A stretch of 64,000 nt of DNA, from positions 36,888,055 to 36,952,054 of the forward strand of contig NC_057762.1 of NCBI RefSeq assembly GCF_010389155.1. Reading direction: 5' to 3'. Source of the stretch: Erigeron canadensis. Its lineage: Eukaryota; Streptophyta; Magnoliopsida; Asterales; Asteraceae. The notes under the pieces are model-generated. The model did not search any database. It saw only the letters and a list, made by a program, of their open reading frames with translations, and had not been told where the DNA came from. Positions 11,101-21,235 of the stretch are shown here, in pieces (positions within the stretch are counted from its first letter, which is position 1; each line of letters begins with the position of its first letter). The position numbers and the translations under genes are program-made.

Positions 11101-12264
11101 ACTAACTCAGAAGTTCCGTTTAATTTTCAGGTGTATAAAAATACATCAAATGTTGATGATTATCTCATTAAATCAATTATCAGACCAACAGATGATCCAA
11201 ATGCCGGAGAAGTCTATTACAGGTATCGTACACATGCTAGACCAGTAGGTTGTCTTTTTTCCACCCTTTACAAAGACGACTCGAAAAACCACACCATAAG
11301 GCTTTGCTTCGTCCTAGGAGCCACTGTTTCCACCTGTCTAGGCTTCTCTATCGCTCATGACTGGTATATGAGGATGAATAACAGAAACTATTGCGAGAAG
11401 GGCTATTTCAATTTCGTCATTTTGGGATAAAAATGAAATGGGCCTTAAAAACTTAAACATAGTGGTTCGTTTTTTGGACAAATACTATTTTGCTGCCTGC
11501 CCATTGACTTGCCAAAGATCAGTAACTTGTCTGACTGTTATAAGTTCATTAAGTAATGGGGGTTGCAATGTCGCATGACAAATACTAATGGGTCTAATTG
11601 ACTTCGGATTGAAACATGCAAAGTTGACTTGGGTTAATTTGCAAACAGTTTTTGCCTGCTTTTGTTTTTCACAAATAGTTACTGTGTTATATATAACTGA
11701 AAACCCAATATCATTACAATGTCATTCAGAATTTCTTAATAAAATCGATTTAGACATATACATTAAAGTTAGACTGCAGGCGACTTTCAAACTGATTGAC
11801 CTTTCAACTATTCTATGCCTTCTCCTTTTGGCTATTTTTTTCATTTGACTCGTCTGAGATAGAGCACTACCATAATTGACCCATCATAAGTAAATGGATC
11901 GAACTTGTTAAATTTAATCAAAGACTGAGGCATATTGTGCAGTTTTTTACATACTATGGATTATGACGTATGTAAGGTTTCTTGCAGATTAATGACACGA
12001 TTTATGTCAAATCAGAGAAAGTACACACTCAACAGTGTGCTGAGCAAACTTTCTTGCCCATTGTTGTTAGTTTGGGGAGACTTAGACCCGTGGGTGGGTC
12101 CTGGAAAGGCAACCAGCATCAAAGAGTTCTATCCAAACACATCAATTGTAAATCTACAGGCAGGACATTGTCCCCATGATGAAGTCCCTGAGCTTGTCAA
12201 CAAAGCCTTGGTAGAGTGGCTATCTGCTCTACCATCCACATCCATTGCTCCTCAAATCGTATAA
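8108..12264 (+). CDS. chloroplast-type alpha/beta hydrolase, seven exons
   Basis: Exons: 8108-8207, 8325-8426, 8517-8655, 9554-9724, 10332-10575, 11131-11222, 11988-12264. They join in phase to 374 residues, and every intron is GT-AG. The Ser/Thr-rich, acid-poor N-terminus (about 60 residues) looks like a plastid transit peptide. The hydrolase core starts near residue 78 (GYKFWTWRGHKIHY). It has the oxyanion motif HGFG (104-107), the nucleophile elbow GNSLGG with Ser171 formed across the exon 4/5 junction, Asp316 in GDLDPWV and His343 in GHCPHDE. The sequence closely matches my memory of Arabidopsis At4g36530, a relative of the chlorophyll and pheophytin dephytylases. An ester-cleaving role in the plastid is therefore plausible, but the substrate is unknown. 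The start is the first ATG, and exon 1 is required to supply the transit peptide. Intron 3 holds a SINE. Intron 6 has a long unexplained frame. Confidence 0.92.
9067..9305 (-). mobile_element. tRNA-derived SINE with 18-bp target duplication
   Basis: A 239-bp insertion in intron 3 of the hydrolase gene, antisense to it. Perfect 18-bp direct repeats (TGTTTGATGGATTTGTTA) flank it at 9049-9066 and 9306-9323. On the minus strand, an A-box-like TGGATCAGTGG (plus 9280-9290) precedes a canonical B box GGTTCGATCCT (plus 9236-9246), as in an RNA polymerase III promoter. The 3' end is a short TTACTTACTT simple tail. The perfect duplication indicates a fairly recent insertion. Confidence 0.9.
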
Positions 12265-13743
12265 ACATTTTATACCAAAACTTGTAAGTATATATGCCCT
12301 GTATATTCATGGATCACATAATCTGATGAAATACTTAAAAAATTCAGTCCTCCGATTAGGGTATGTTTAGTTGGTATTGAAAGCATGTTAACGAGAAAGG
12401 ATGGACTTGTGAACAAATTGTGGGGTGCTTTTGTAAACAGATAGTTGGGCAAGCAAGTTGAACTATTAAGAAGTCGTCTGAAGTCTGTATCTTTGTTACC
12501 ATTGACTTGTCTAGCTCATTGGATTTATACATGTTCCGGTTATATTACTCGTGTTAATATCTTAACAGGTCATATCTAGTTAAACGGGCTTGGATAATAT
12601 CTTGTCCAAGTTTTGTCAATCTGATCATCTTTGATGGGGACTTATTGAAAACCTTTTTTCTTCCAAAATAGTTATTAAAGACTAATAATAGGTATATTGG
12701 AGAAAAACTAATTAGACAACTTATTTGACGATGATTAATAATTCTTTAAAAATAAAAGCTTATAGTTTTAAGTTTTATAGCTAATGAAAAAACGCTTTTC
12801 ATCAGGTTTTTGGCATATGTTTTTGATAGATTAAAAAGTTACTGAAAATTCCATGCGACAAAACTTGTGCTTATAGAAAATAATTGACTGAAATACATAT
12901 CAAGGAATTCGAATTGTAAATTGATATTTCTCCACTCATGAAAAGCATCCACAATGGTGTAAATTTATATTTCGAATTGTAAAAATTTAAAGTGAAATGT
13001 TTCTTACGCAAACAAGAATAATGTATAATAAATTATCTTAAGCATATATTTGAAAGTGAATCATAAGGGTTATAGTTTAATAGTAAAGAATTAATACACA
13101 GAAGTTTTAAGTTTGAATCTTAAGATGAATCATGAAAGTTTATATCCCTTGTAGTCACAGAGGTTCGCCCGTGACAACTCCATGCTACCTGTTGACAAAG
13201 TGGTTGTTTTGGGAGTTGGGACTAGGCAACTCACAAAATAGACCGGACACACAGGTTACAAAAGAAAAAAAGGTAAACTTAGCTCTCGTGGCTATATCTA
13301 AAAGAATATCACATACACAAAAACAATATTTATGTTAAACATAACTATCTTCGTATTTTCGTATTATAAGTATAATCACTTATAGAGTTATAGGCTCGAA
13401 ACCATGATTGCCATAATTATCAAAAAAAGACGCTAGACATGATTTTTAGAGGTATGATTAATCAAAACACTAAGCTATAAAATAACATGATGATTAAAAG
13501 TGATTTCCAAACAACATTTTATTATATTTATGTAATATTTTAGAATGTAGTAACCATATTATTAAAATATCGTTGGTGAGAAATTTTTTTAGAGTACATG
13601 CATCCTGTACCTGGCAATAAGTTTCAGAGTCAAACTTTTGTTCATCCATATCGAATATCAATAACTACAAAACATTTTTAATTCCCTGATAAATTCACCA
13701 TATTTTTTCCAATAATAAAAGGAAAGACTATATATCTATCATC
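12265..13743. other. intergenic stretch before the reductase array
   Basis: Contains the hydrolase 3' region, then AT-rich sequence with fragments such as AAAAACGCTTTTC (12786-12798) that look like MITE remnants. I see no gene. The last 100 nt are presumably the promoter of reductase copy 1. Confidence 0.5.
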
Positions 13744-15295
13744 ATGGGAGAAAATAAGAGCAAGATTTTGATCATCGGGGGAACCGGGTACATCGGAAAG
13801 TTCATCGTTGAGGCCAGCGCAAAAGCCCGTCACCCGACTTTTATAATGGTCAGAGAAACCACAACAAAACATCCTGACAAATCCAAGCTTCTTGACAACT
13901 TCGAAAATCTTGGTGTCACCCTTCTTTTTGTAAGTAGTGTCTTTCTTTCTGTTAGTCCTTAAGACCGAAATTATATATCGTTGATCTATTTTATTTTTAT
14001 TATCTTCTCAACTTTGCTAATTGACTTCTATAGTAAAGAGTAATTGAGTTTTTTTATTTTTATTTTTAGGGGAAGTTGGACATTATCAAATTAGAAAATG
14101 TAACAAATTAAGAAAATGGTCTTTATATAGATATGATGTTAAGATCATATGGTTATTGAATTTGATGAAAGTATAGTATTAACGTAGGGCGATATTCATG
14201 ATCATGAAAGTTTGGTGAATGCCATCAAGCAAGTTGATGTTGTGATCTCAATAGTAGGTGGAGAATTGGTAGCTGACCAAGTCAACCTCATTGCAGCTAT
14301 TGAGGAAGCTGGAAATGTTAAGGTAAAGTTATTGCAGTAAATTTTATGACAACTGTTAAGGGTAAAAAATGGAATCTTATATGTATTTAACATACAAGTA
14401 ATTCTTAAGTTTATGATTTTGAAAACTTAAAACAGAGATTTCTACCTTCGGAATTTACCACCGACGTCGACCGTGTCACTGCGGTGGAGCCGGCAAAGAG
14501 CGCCTTTGGGGCAAAAGCAGCTATCCGTAGAGCCATTGAAGTAGCAGGAATCCCATACACTTTTGTAGCATCTAATGGTCCTGCCGGATCCTTTTTACCC
14601 ACACTATGTCAAATCGACGCTGACACAGCCCCAAAAGAGAAACTAACCATCCTTGGGGATGGAAACCAGAAAGGTACAATCTTCGGTTCTTAAATACTCT
14701 ACATAAAAAAAAAATAGCATGCCAATGCTAAATGGACTATACAAATGCTTAATTGTGATGGGCATTGCAAGCCCTCTAATCAACTTTCGGCTTTTTATCA
14801 TTCCATCTAGCCATTTTTGTGAAAGAGGAGGAAATAGCTTCTTGTACCATTAAAGCAATTGATGACCCGCGTACCTTGAACAAGGTAAGGTATTGTTTTT
14901 CAGGCCCAAAGGCAACATAGTTTCATTCAACGAACTTGGTTCCATTTGGGAAAGCAAAATTGGAAAGACCCTTGAGAAAACATATGTTTCCGAGGAGCAA
15001 CTTCTCAAAAACATCCAAGGTGAGCTCAACCAATAAACACAATAAGACCATTTTAGCTCAAAATAATTCAATAGTATATCATGTCGTGGGCTAGTTGTAT
15101 TGACTTCAACTGTTTGTTTCTGCAGAGGCTCCATTTGGGTTAAGACAGCTTATAATGTCCATACTACATGCTGTTTTCATCAATGGATGTACAAAAAACT
15201 TTGAAATCGAACCTTCATTTGGTGTGGAGGCTAGTGAGCTCTATCCGGAGTTTAAGTTCACCAGTATAGATGAGTATCTTACCAACATGGCTTGA
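13744..15295 (+). pseudogene. PCBER/isoflavone-reductase-like gene, copy 1 (frameshifted)
   Basis: Exons: 13744-13929, 14188-14322, 14436-14673, 14811-15019, 15126-15295, with the same exon phases as copies 2 and 3. It encodes an NmrA-type NADPH-dependent reductase: the dinucleotide motif GGTGYIGKF is near the start, the conserved Lys lies in EPAKSAF (exon 3), and the C-terminus reads FEIEPSFGVEASELYPE. Exon 4 is 209 nt against 204 nt in both other copies. A 5-nt insertion (repeated GTAAG) around 14885-14889 shifts the frame, and the next stop is TAG at 14918-14920. The region after the break still resembles the family, including an intact C-terminal exon, so decay is recent. The inserted GTAAG looks like a splice donor, but splicing from it to exon 5 also reaches a stop within a few codons. 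Gly-Pro replaces Gly-Phe in the GFAGYFLP segment. It is probably a pseudogene, unless the insertion is a sequencing error. Confidence 0.85.
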
Positions 15296-16062
15296 AGTCT
15301 TTGCTTACGTCATCTCTTCTGATGGAATAAATGTTTCCTATGGAACCCAATGGTTGTCTGTTCATCTCTTAAATTCCATCTTCTTCCTTTTTGTAATATA
15401 TCTGTTTGTAATCATTAAATTATAAATTTGATCACATAAACTGCTAGGCTATCAGGATTATAGGGTCAACTATTATGCGGATACACTCTAGTTAGATAAA
15501 ATATGAAATGGTCTAACAAGAAATTAGAAGTTACAAACACCACTTAACACATTGAGATTCTCAAAGGTGATCCAACTTTATAGGTAAGATTAGATCAACT
15601 TTAACTATTGGATTAAATCTAATGATTAAGATTTAAACATCAAATTACAATCTTGACAAATAGATTTAATTCAATTCCAATGACTAAAGTTGTTTCAACT
15701 TTACTTATAAAGTTAAGGGTTTTGTTAAATAAAACCCTAAGGACTTTCGTTAAGGTGCATTAATTAGTTGTATACTTACCATAAAATTTAGGAGGTTGAT
15801 TTTTAATATGAAAATGTACAATCTTTTTATGCATGTTAAATGAAGCCCTAAAGGTTTGTTTAATATTTTTCTAAAGGTAGATCAACTTTAAAGATGCTAA
15901 TCCAATAAAAAATAAACACATATGACACCTAAATGAAACCAAACACCAAATGTGATCTAGTATATACTTGAATATTTATTATTAATACATCAATTTTCGA
16001 TTTGGATATAACTGTTAATCATTTCTACGGCTGTTAACTGATGGCCAGTCTACTTAGAGGCT

Positions 16063-16418
16063 ACGTTTGGTAAGAGTTTTTTAAAAGCTTTTAGGGAGCT
16101 TTAGCTTTTAGCTTTGAACAAAAAACTCTTATCATGTTAAAAGCTTTGTTTGGATGCAATTAGCTTTAGCTTTTATTTGGAAAAAAAACTTCAAAATTAA
16201 ACGCTACTTAGGTAGCGTTTCAGGAACTTTAGTTTTTCGATGAAGTTTTTAGTTATTAAAAGTACACAAATGCCTCTTGAAGTTACAGATACAACTACCA
16301 TACCAAACATTTTTAAAAAATAAAAGTTCTAGCTAACAGTTTTGCTTAAAAGCTACAGCTTACAACTCCAACTAAAAGTTATAGCTACGAGCTACAGCTA
16401 CTTTTTCCAAACATACCA
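16063..16418. mobile_element. MITE, copy 2 (opposite orientation to 3172-3505)
   Basis: Shares AGCTTTAGCTTTTA, AAACGCTAC..GTAGCGTTT and GTTTGG motifs with the element at 3172-3505, read on the other strand. The ends face each other as GTTTGG(T/C)AA and TTTTTCCAAAC, so the element has terminal inverted repeats. No coding capacity. Confidence 0.6.
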
Positions 16419-16803
16419 AGTATTTCAGCCAATTTTACCGTATAAAATTCAAATATTTACTGGTATTACTTACTCCTTCAATACAATTATTCAATAAATT
16501 ACTTTAAATGCCATTTAATTTACAAGGTCTAACTTTCTCATACGTTAAATGTGACCACAAAGGCTAAAAGCCAAATTAGCATGTACCAAAAAAATTGGAG
16601 TAAATCTTTTACGAGTATTTAGAAAACATAATAACCCAAACCAAACGAAAAACAACGGTTTTTGATATTGAAAACCGAAAAGGTTCGGTTGGCTTGAATG
16701 TTTTATATCGTACGTAAATTTCACCCATACCCCCATTTTTATTCATTCATTCATTCATATAAAATTATCAATCAGTCCAACGCCTTATTTAAATATATAT
16801 ATA

Positions 16804-17300
16804 CTAGAGGGATACCCGCGCGTTGCAGCGGCACCTGTGGAAAAAGAAAGACGGTTAAATGTGGGGGTATCATGAACAAAAAACAATGGGCTGTATTGAA
16901 TAGAAATACACGTGATGCAGCTAATAATTTTAATCGAATATAGAAATTAAACTGAGATCTTGTCTTTTACATCAACTAACTCTTATCAAACCAGCATTAT
17001 AAAGATTAAAATAAAATTGAAAAAAAAACTACTTTCAATCTACATGACTATACATAGTGAACAACCTGCAAACATCAATATACCACAATATCCATTACTT
17101 AAACGCACAAACATTTCTATTCCAAAAAAATGAATGACAGATACGTAGATGCATAGGATTTTTCTAAGGGTATTTTAGGAAGTTCAAGAATAAAATGTTT
17201 GGGAAAGTGTAAATTATAAGGGTAAAATATGAAATTTAAAGGTAGAATGTTTAATTTGAGGAAGGGTAGTTTGTTTATACAGGGAATATAGATATATTAT
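16804..17300 (-). mobile_element. Helitron-like non-autonomous element
   Basis: Read on the minus strand, the segment ends in a GC-rich hairpin-like stretch (CCGCTGCAACGCGCGGG) followed by CCCTCTAG and then T. This matches the CTRR 3' terminus of plant Helitrons. The 5' side near 17300 (minus strand TATATCTATATTCCC) resembles starts of similar elements in this window. There is no Rep/helicase gene. The 3' end is better supported than the 5' end. Confidence 0.5.
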
Positions 17301-17357
17301 CTCCACTAAAATCACAGCTTAGATATATCCAACTAACAGCAAACATAATCATCATAT

Positions 17358-20300
17358 ATGGCAGAAAATAAGAGCAAGATATTGATCATAGGAGGAACCG
17401 GGTACATCGGAAAGTTCATTGTAGAGGCAAGTGCAAAAGCCGGACATCCCACTTTTGTGTTGGTCAGAGAAACCACAACCAAACATCCTGACAAATCCAA
17501 GCTTCTTGACAACTTCAAAAATAATCTTGGTGTCACACTTCTTATTGTAAGTCACTCTAGTCTCGTGTGTTCTTTTTTGTAAATATATAGTATATATAAA
17601 TTTGTGTGTTTATATATATATATATATGGTTTAATGGAATTAATTATTAATGTAGGGAGATATTCATGATCATGAAAGTTTGATGAATGCAATCAAATTA
17701 GTTGATGTTGTGATCTCAATGGTTGGTGGAGAATTGATAGGTGACCAAGTCAAGCTCATTGCAGCTATTAAGGAATGTGGAAATGTTAAGGTAAACTTAC
17801 AACTTTATAAGCACAACGGTACATACAATGATACAAATACATACAAGTTTCTTTCTTAATTATACTACTTTTTTTGGGGGTTAGATTTTTTTAATTATAC
17901 TATCATATCGATCTTAATCATAGAAAAGGTCTAATATATTTATTATATTTACTAAAATAGGTTTTATTAATTTTATTATTTTTTTCAGCATAATTGTCCG
18001 GCCCACTAATTTGAGCTGACTTGTCCATAACGACCACTCACTTTATGAGTAACTTCGTAGTCATTGTGTTTTGAACCCAATGTTTTTAAAAGATTTTAGT
18101 CATATCGGTGTGAAAAAAATTTATGGTATTATCTGTATTACTGGAAATATCGACCGGTATGACTATTTTAATTTATTTTATCTTTTATATTAAAATCTTA
18201 CACAACTTGTTACAATTTAACGAAAATAGTCAAAATACAATTATAATCCACTAAAAAATAATACCAAATAGATATTTCATAACAAAATATAAGTTTCAAA
18301 GTTTACAAATAACAAAAAATAACATTAAGGTATCATAAAAATAATTTTTAAAAAACTTCAAAAAAAGAAAAAATGAAGATACCGAAAATATCGGAACGGT
18401 AACACTGGAAAATACCGGCCGGTATTGAATAGGAAAAATACCGAGAAAATACCAAGCTTAAAATACCAGAGGACCCTCCGATACCGGTAATACCAGCCGG
18501 TATATACTGGTATTTAAAACATTGGTTGAACCTTCGTGAGTTATAAGACGATTAAACCAAATAATGTTATACTAAAGTAAAATGATTAATCCTCTCAACT
18601 TATCCCCAAAAATACTCTTAGGGACAAGAGTGCAGTTGTTGGCAAAATACATCGGATCTTTCCTTTGACAAATCGGCTATTTCCTTTGGCTAATCGGCTC
18701 ATTGGCTTTATTGCATCATTTAAATTGACATGTGCAATTGGCTCTTTTGGCAAGTAGTATCGGCTATATTTGGCCAATTGTAGTGAACGTTTGTATTTTA
18801 ATTGGCAAGTAATTTGCCACCTTTTTTTTTCAAAATTCCATTGGCTCTTTATGGCAACAAGTGACATTCACCCTTCATTTTGGTTAGTTTTTGGTAAAAA
18901 ATGGCAAGATATGTAGTGGAGACATGACACACTCTGATTGATCCAAAAACATGCCAAGAGTTGCCAAAGTGTCAAACTTTGACACTGCAACCCTTTCCCC
19001 TTAATACTATGAGAATGCTATAGTTCTAATCAAAGAATGAGATTAGGATAGAAAATTAATAGATTACACCTGACATGAAATAAAAACATTGATCAGAACT
19101 ATTAAGAGAATGAGTTAGGAGTATCTATCATTAACATATGCTACTAGATGTTGACATATGCAAGTTGTAACTCAAGTTAAAGTTAGAGTTAATTACTGAA
19201 ATGGTACCTCACGTTTGCGCCATATTACTGATTTCATACCTTTTCTTTCGAAATTACGCTGATCATACCCAACGTATGCATATTTCCACTCAGACCATAC
19301 GGGAGGCTAACGCCGTCACCTGACCATTAAAACCTCCCCTACGTGACTTGCACGTGATGGGTAAATATGTAATATCACGTTTCCTAATTACTGAAATGGT
19401 ACCTAACGTTTGCACGATATTGCTGGTTTCATACCTATATGTTTCTTAATTATTTAAATGGTACCTAATGTTTAGTTATTAATTTATTTTATTTATTTTT
19501 AATTTGTTTTATTTTTCTTTTATAAAAATTCTCCAAAACTTGTTACAATTTAATGAAAATAGTCAGAATACACTTATAATCCACTCAAAAATAATACCAA
19601 ATAGCTATTTCATAACAAAATATAAGTTTTAAAGTTCACGAATAACCAAAAATAGCAATAAAGTATCATAAAACAATTTTAAAAAAATTTGCGAGGAAAT
19701 TTTTTTTTGAAAAAATTCCGGAAATACCGCAATGGTAATACCAGAAATACAAGTCAGTATTTACTGCGACACGAAGCTTAAAGCAATTTTTTAAATACCC
19801 GTAAATATCGGCTGATATTTCTAGTATTCCTGGATATTTTTGGTATTACCGTTGCGGTATTTTCGAAATTTTATAAAAGAAAATTTTATTTTTTTTAAAA
19901 ATTATTTTTATGATACTTTATTACTATTTTTGATTATTCGTAACTTTAAAACTTATATTTTGTTATGAAATAACTATTTGGTATTATCTTTTAGTGGATT
20001 ATAGGTGCATTTTGACTATTTTCATTAAATTATAACAAGTTTTGAAGAATTTTTATAAAAGAAAAATAAAACAAATAAAATAAAATAAATTAATAACTAA
20101 ACATTAGGTACCATTTAAGTACTTAAAAAACATATAGGTATGAAACCAACAATATCGTGCAAACGTTAGGTACTTTTTCAGTAATTAGGAAACGCGATAT
20201 TAAATATTTACCCCTCACGTGCAAGTCACGTGGGGGAGGTTTTAACGGTCAGCTGACAGCGTTAGCCTCCAGTATGGTCCGAGTGGAGATTTGCATACGT

Positions 20301-21235
20301 TGGTTATGATCAGCGTATTTTCGAAAGGAAAAGTATGAAACCAGTAATATGACGCAAACGTGAGGTACCATTTCAGTAATTAACTTTTAAAGTTATGAAT
20401 ATATATTGTAGAGATTTCTACCTTCAGAATTTGGAACTGACGTGGACCGTGTCACTGCGGTCGAGCCAGCCAAGAGTGCCTTTGCAAGAAAGGCAGCCAT
20501 CCGAAGAGCCATTGAAGCCGCAGGAATCCCACACACATTTGTAGTATGTAATGGTTTTGCGGGATACTTTTTACCCACCGTGGGCCAAATGAACACTTAC
20601 ACAGCCCCTAGAGAGAAAATTACCATCCTTGGCGACGGAAACCCGAAAGGTACAACTTTTTCTGTATAAGATACAACACGATAATGCCACATGAGACGTT
20701 GTATTTCTACTAATTCTCTCGTCTCTTTTTCTATATATATAGCCATTTTTGTCAAAGAAGAGGAAATAGCTTCGTGTACCATTAAAGCAATTAATGACCC
20801 GCGTACCTTGAACAAGGTATTGTTTTTCAGACCCAAAGGCAACACGGTTTCGTTTAACGAACTTGTTTCCATTTGGGAAAGCAAAATCGGAAAGACCCTC
20901 GAGAAAACATATGTTTCCGAGGAACAACTACTCAAAAACATCCAAGGTGAGTTCGATCATAGAACACACTTGAACTTTTTCCTTTATCTCAAAAATATAT
21001 AGTTGTATATGATGATGTACGTGGTCAAGTTATATGGAAGAATTAATGCTAAGGTGTCTGTTTTGCAGAGGCCCCTTTTGGCTTAAGCATTGTATTGTCC
21101 ATAATGCATTCTGTTTTGATCAATGGTGCTGCAACAAACTTTGAAATCGAACCGTCTTTCGGTGTGGAGGCTAGTGAGCTCTATCCCGAATTCAAGTTCA
21201 CCAGCGTCCATGAGTATCTTGATCAAATTGTCTGA
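17358..21235 (+). CDS. PCBER/isoflavone-reductase-like NADPH-dependent reductase, copy 2
   Basis: Exons: 17358-17546, 17656-17790, 20412-20649, 20743-20946, 21069-21235. They join to an open frame of 310 residues, close to the roughly 308 residues usual for phenylcoumaran benzylic ether reductases. The NADPH-binding motif GGTGYIG is at residues 12-18. RFLPSEFG opens exon 3, and Lys129 in EPAKSAF matches the family's catalytic lysine. The tail reads NFEIEPSFGVEASELYPE. PCBER-type enzymes reduce the benzylic ether of neolignans with NADPH in the cytosol. Related members act on other lignans or isoflavones, so the substrate is not settled. Intron 2 is 2621 bp against 113 and 383 bp in copies 1 and 3, because of inserted mobile elements (18078-18524 and 19197-20387). 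Splice sites remain canonical. It is probably functional. It is the middle of three head-to-tail copies. Confidence 0.9.
18078..18524. mobile_element. hAT-type MITE with ACCGG-rich body, copy 1
   Basis: A 447-bp insertion inside intron 2 of reductase copy 2. Its ends are CAATGTTTTTAAAA and TTTAAAACATTG, an inverted pair. Near-perfect 8-bp direct repeats flank it (TTTGAACC before, GTTGAACC after). The body contains repeated TACCGG/CCGGTA words. A second copy with the same ends lies at 62424-62906. Confidence 0.8.
19197..20387. mobile_element. 1.19-kb foldback element in intron 2 of reductase copy 2
   Basis: Nearly the whole element is one long inverted repeat. The left end (GTTAATTACTGAAATGGTAC, from 19198) is mirrored at the right end (about 20365-20384), and the arms meet near 19790. 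An internal repeat of the ATTACTGAAATGGTACCT motif occurs at about 19386-19403. The inner half of each arm matches the body of the hAT-type MITE at 18078-18524. Candidate 9-bp target duplications TAAAGTTAG / TAAAGTTAT (19188-19196, 20388-20396) match at eight positions. No protein is encoded. Confidence 0.8.

Larger units (their letters stand above)
15296..17357. other. spacer between reductase copies 1 and 2
   Basis: About 2 kb without a gene. It holds a MITE at about 16063-16418 and a Helitron-like segment at 16804-17300. The remaining 15.3-16.0 kb is AT-rich with no recognisable content. Confidence 0.6.

Noticed and set aside
12270..12452. Minus-strand frame after the hydrolase stop
   Set aside because: It lies in the 3' UTR of the hydrolase gene and shows no homology that I recognise.
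14885..14906. A tiny intron GTAAG...TTTTTCAG in exon 4 of reductase copy 1
   Set aside because: It would be only about 20 nt, far below plant intron length. Removing it also leaves the downstream frame shifted.
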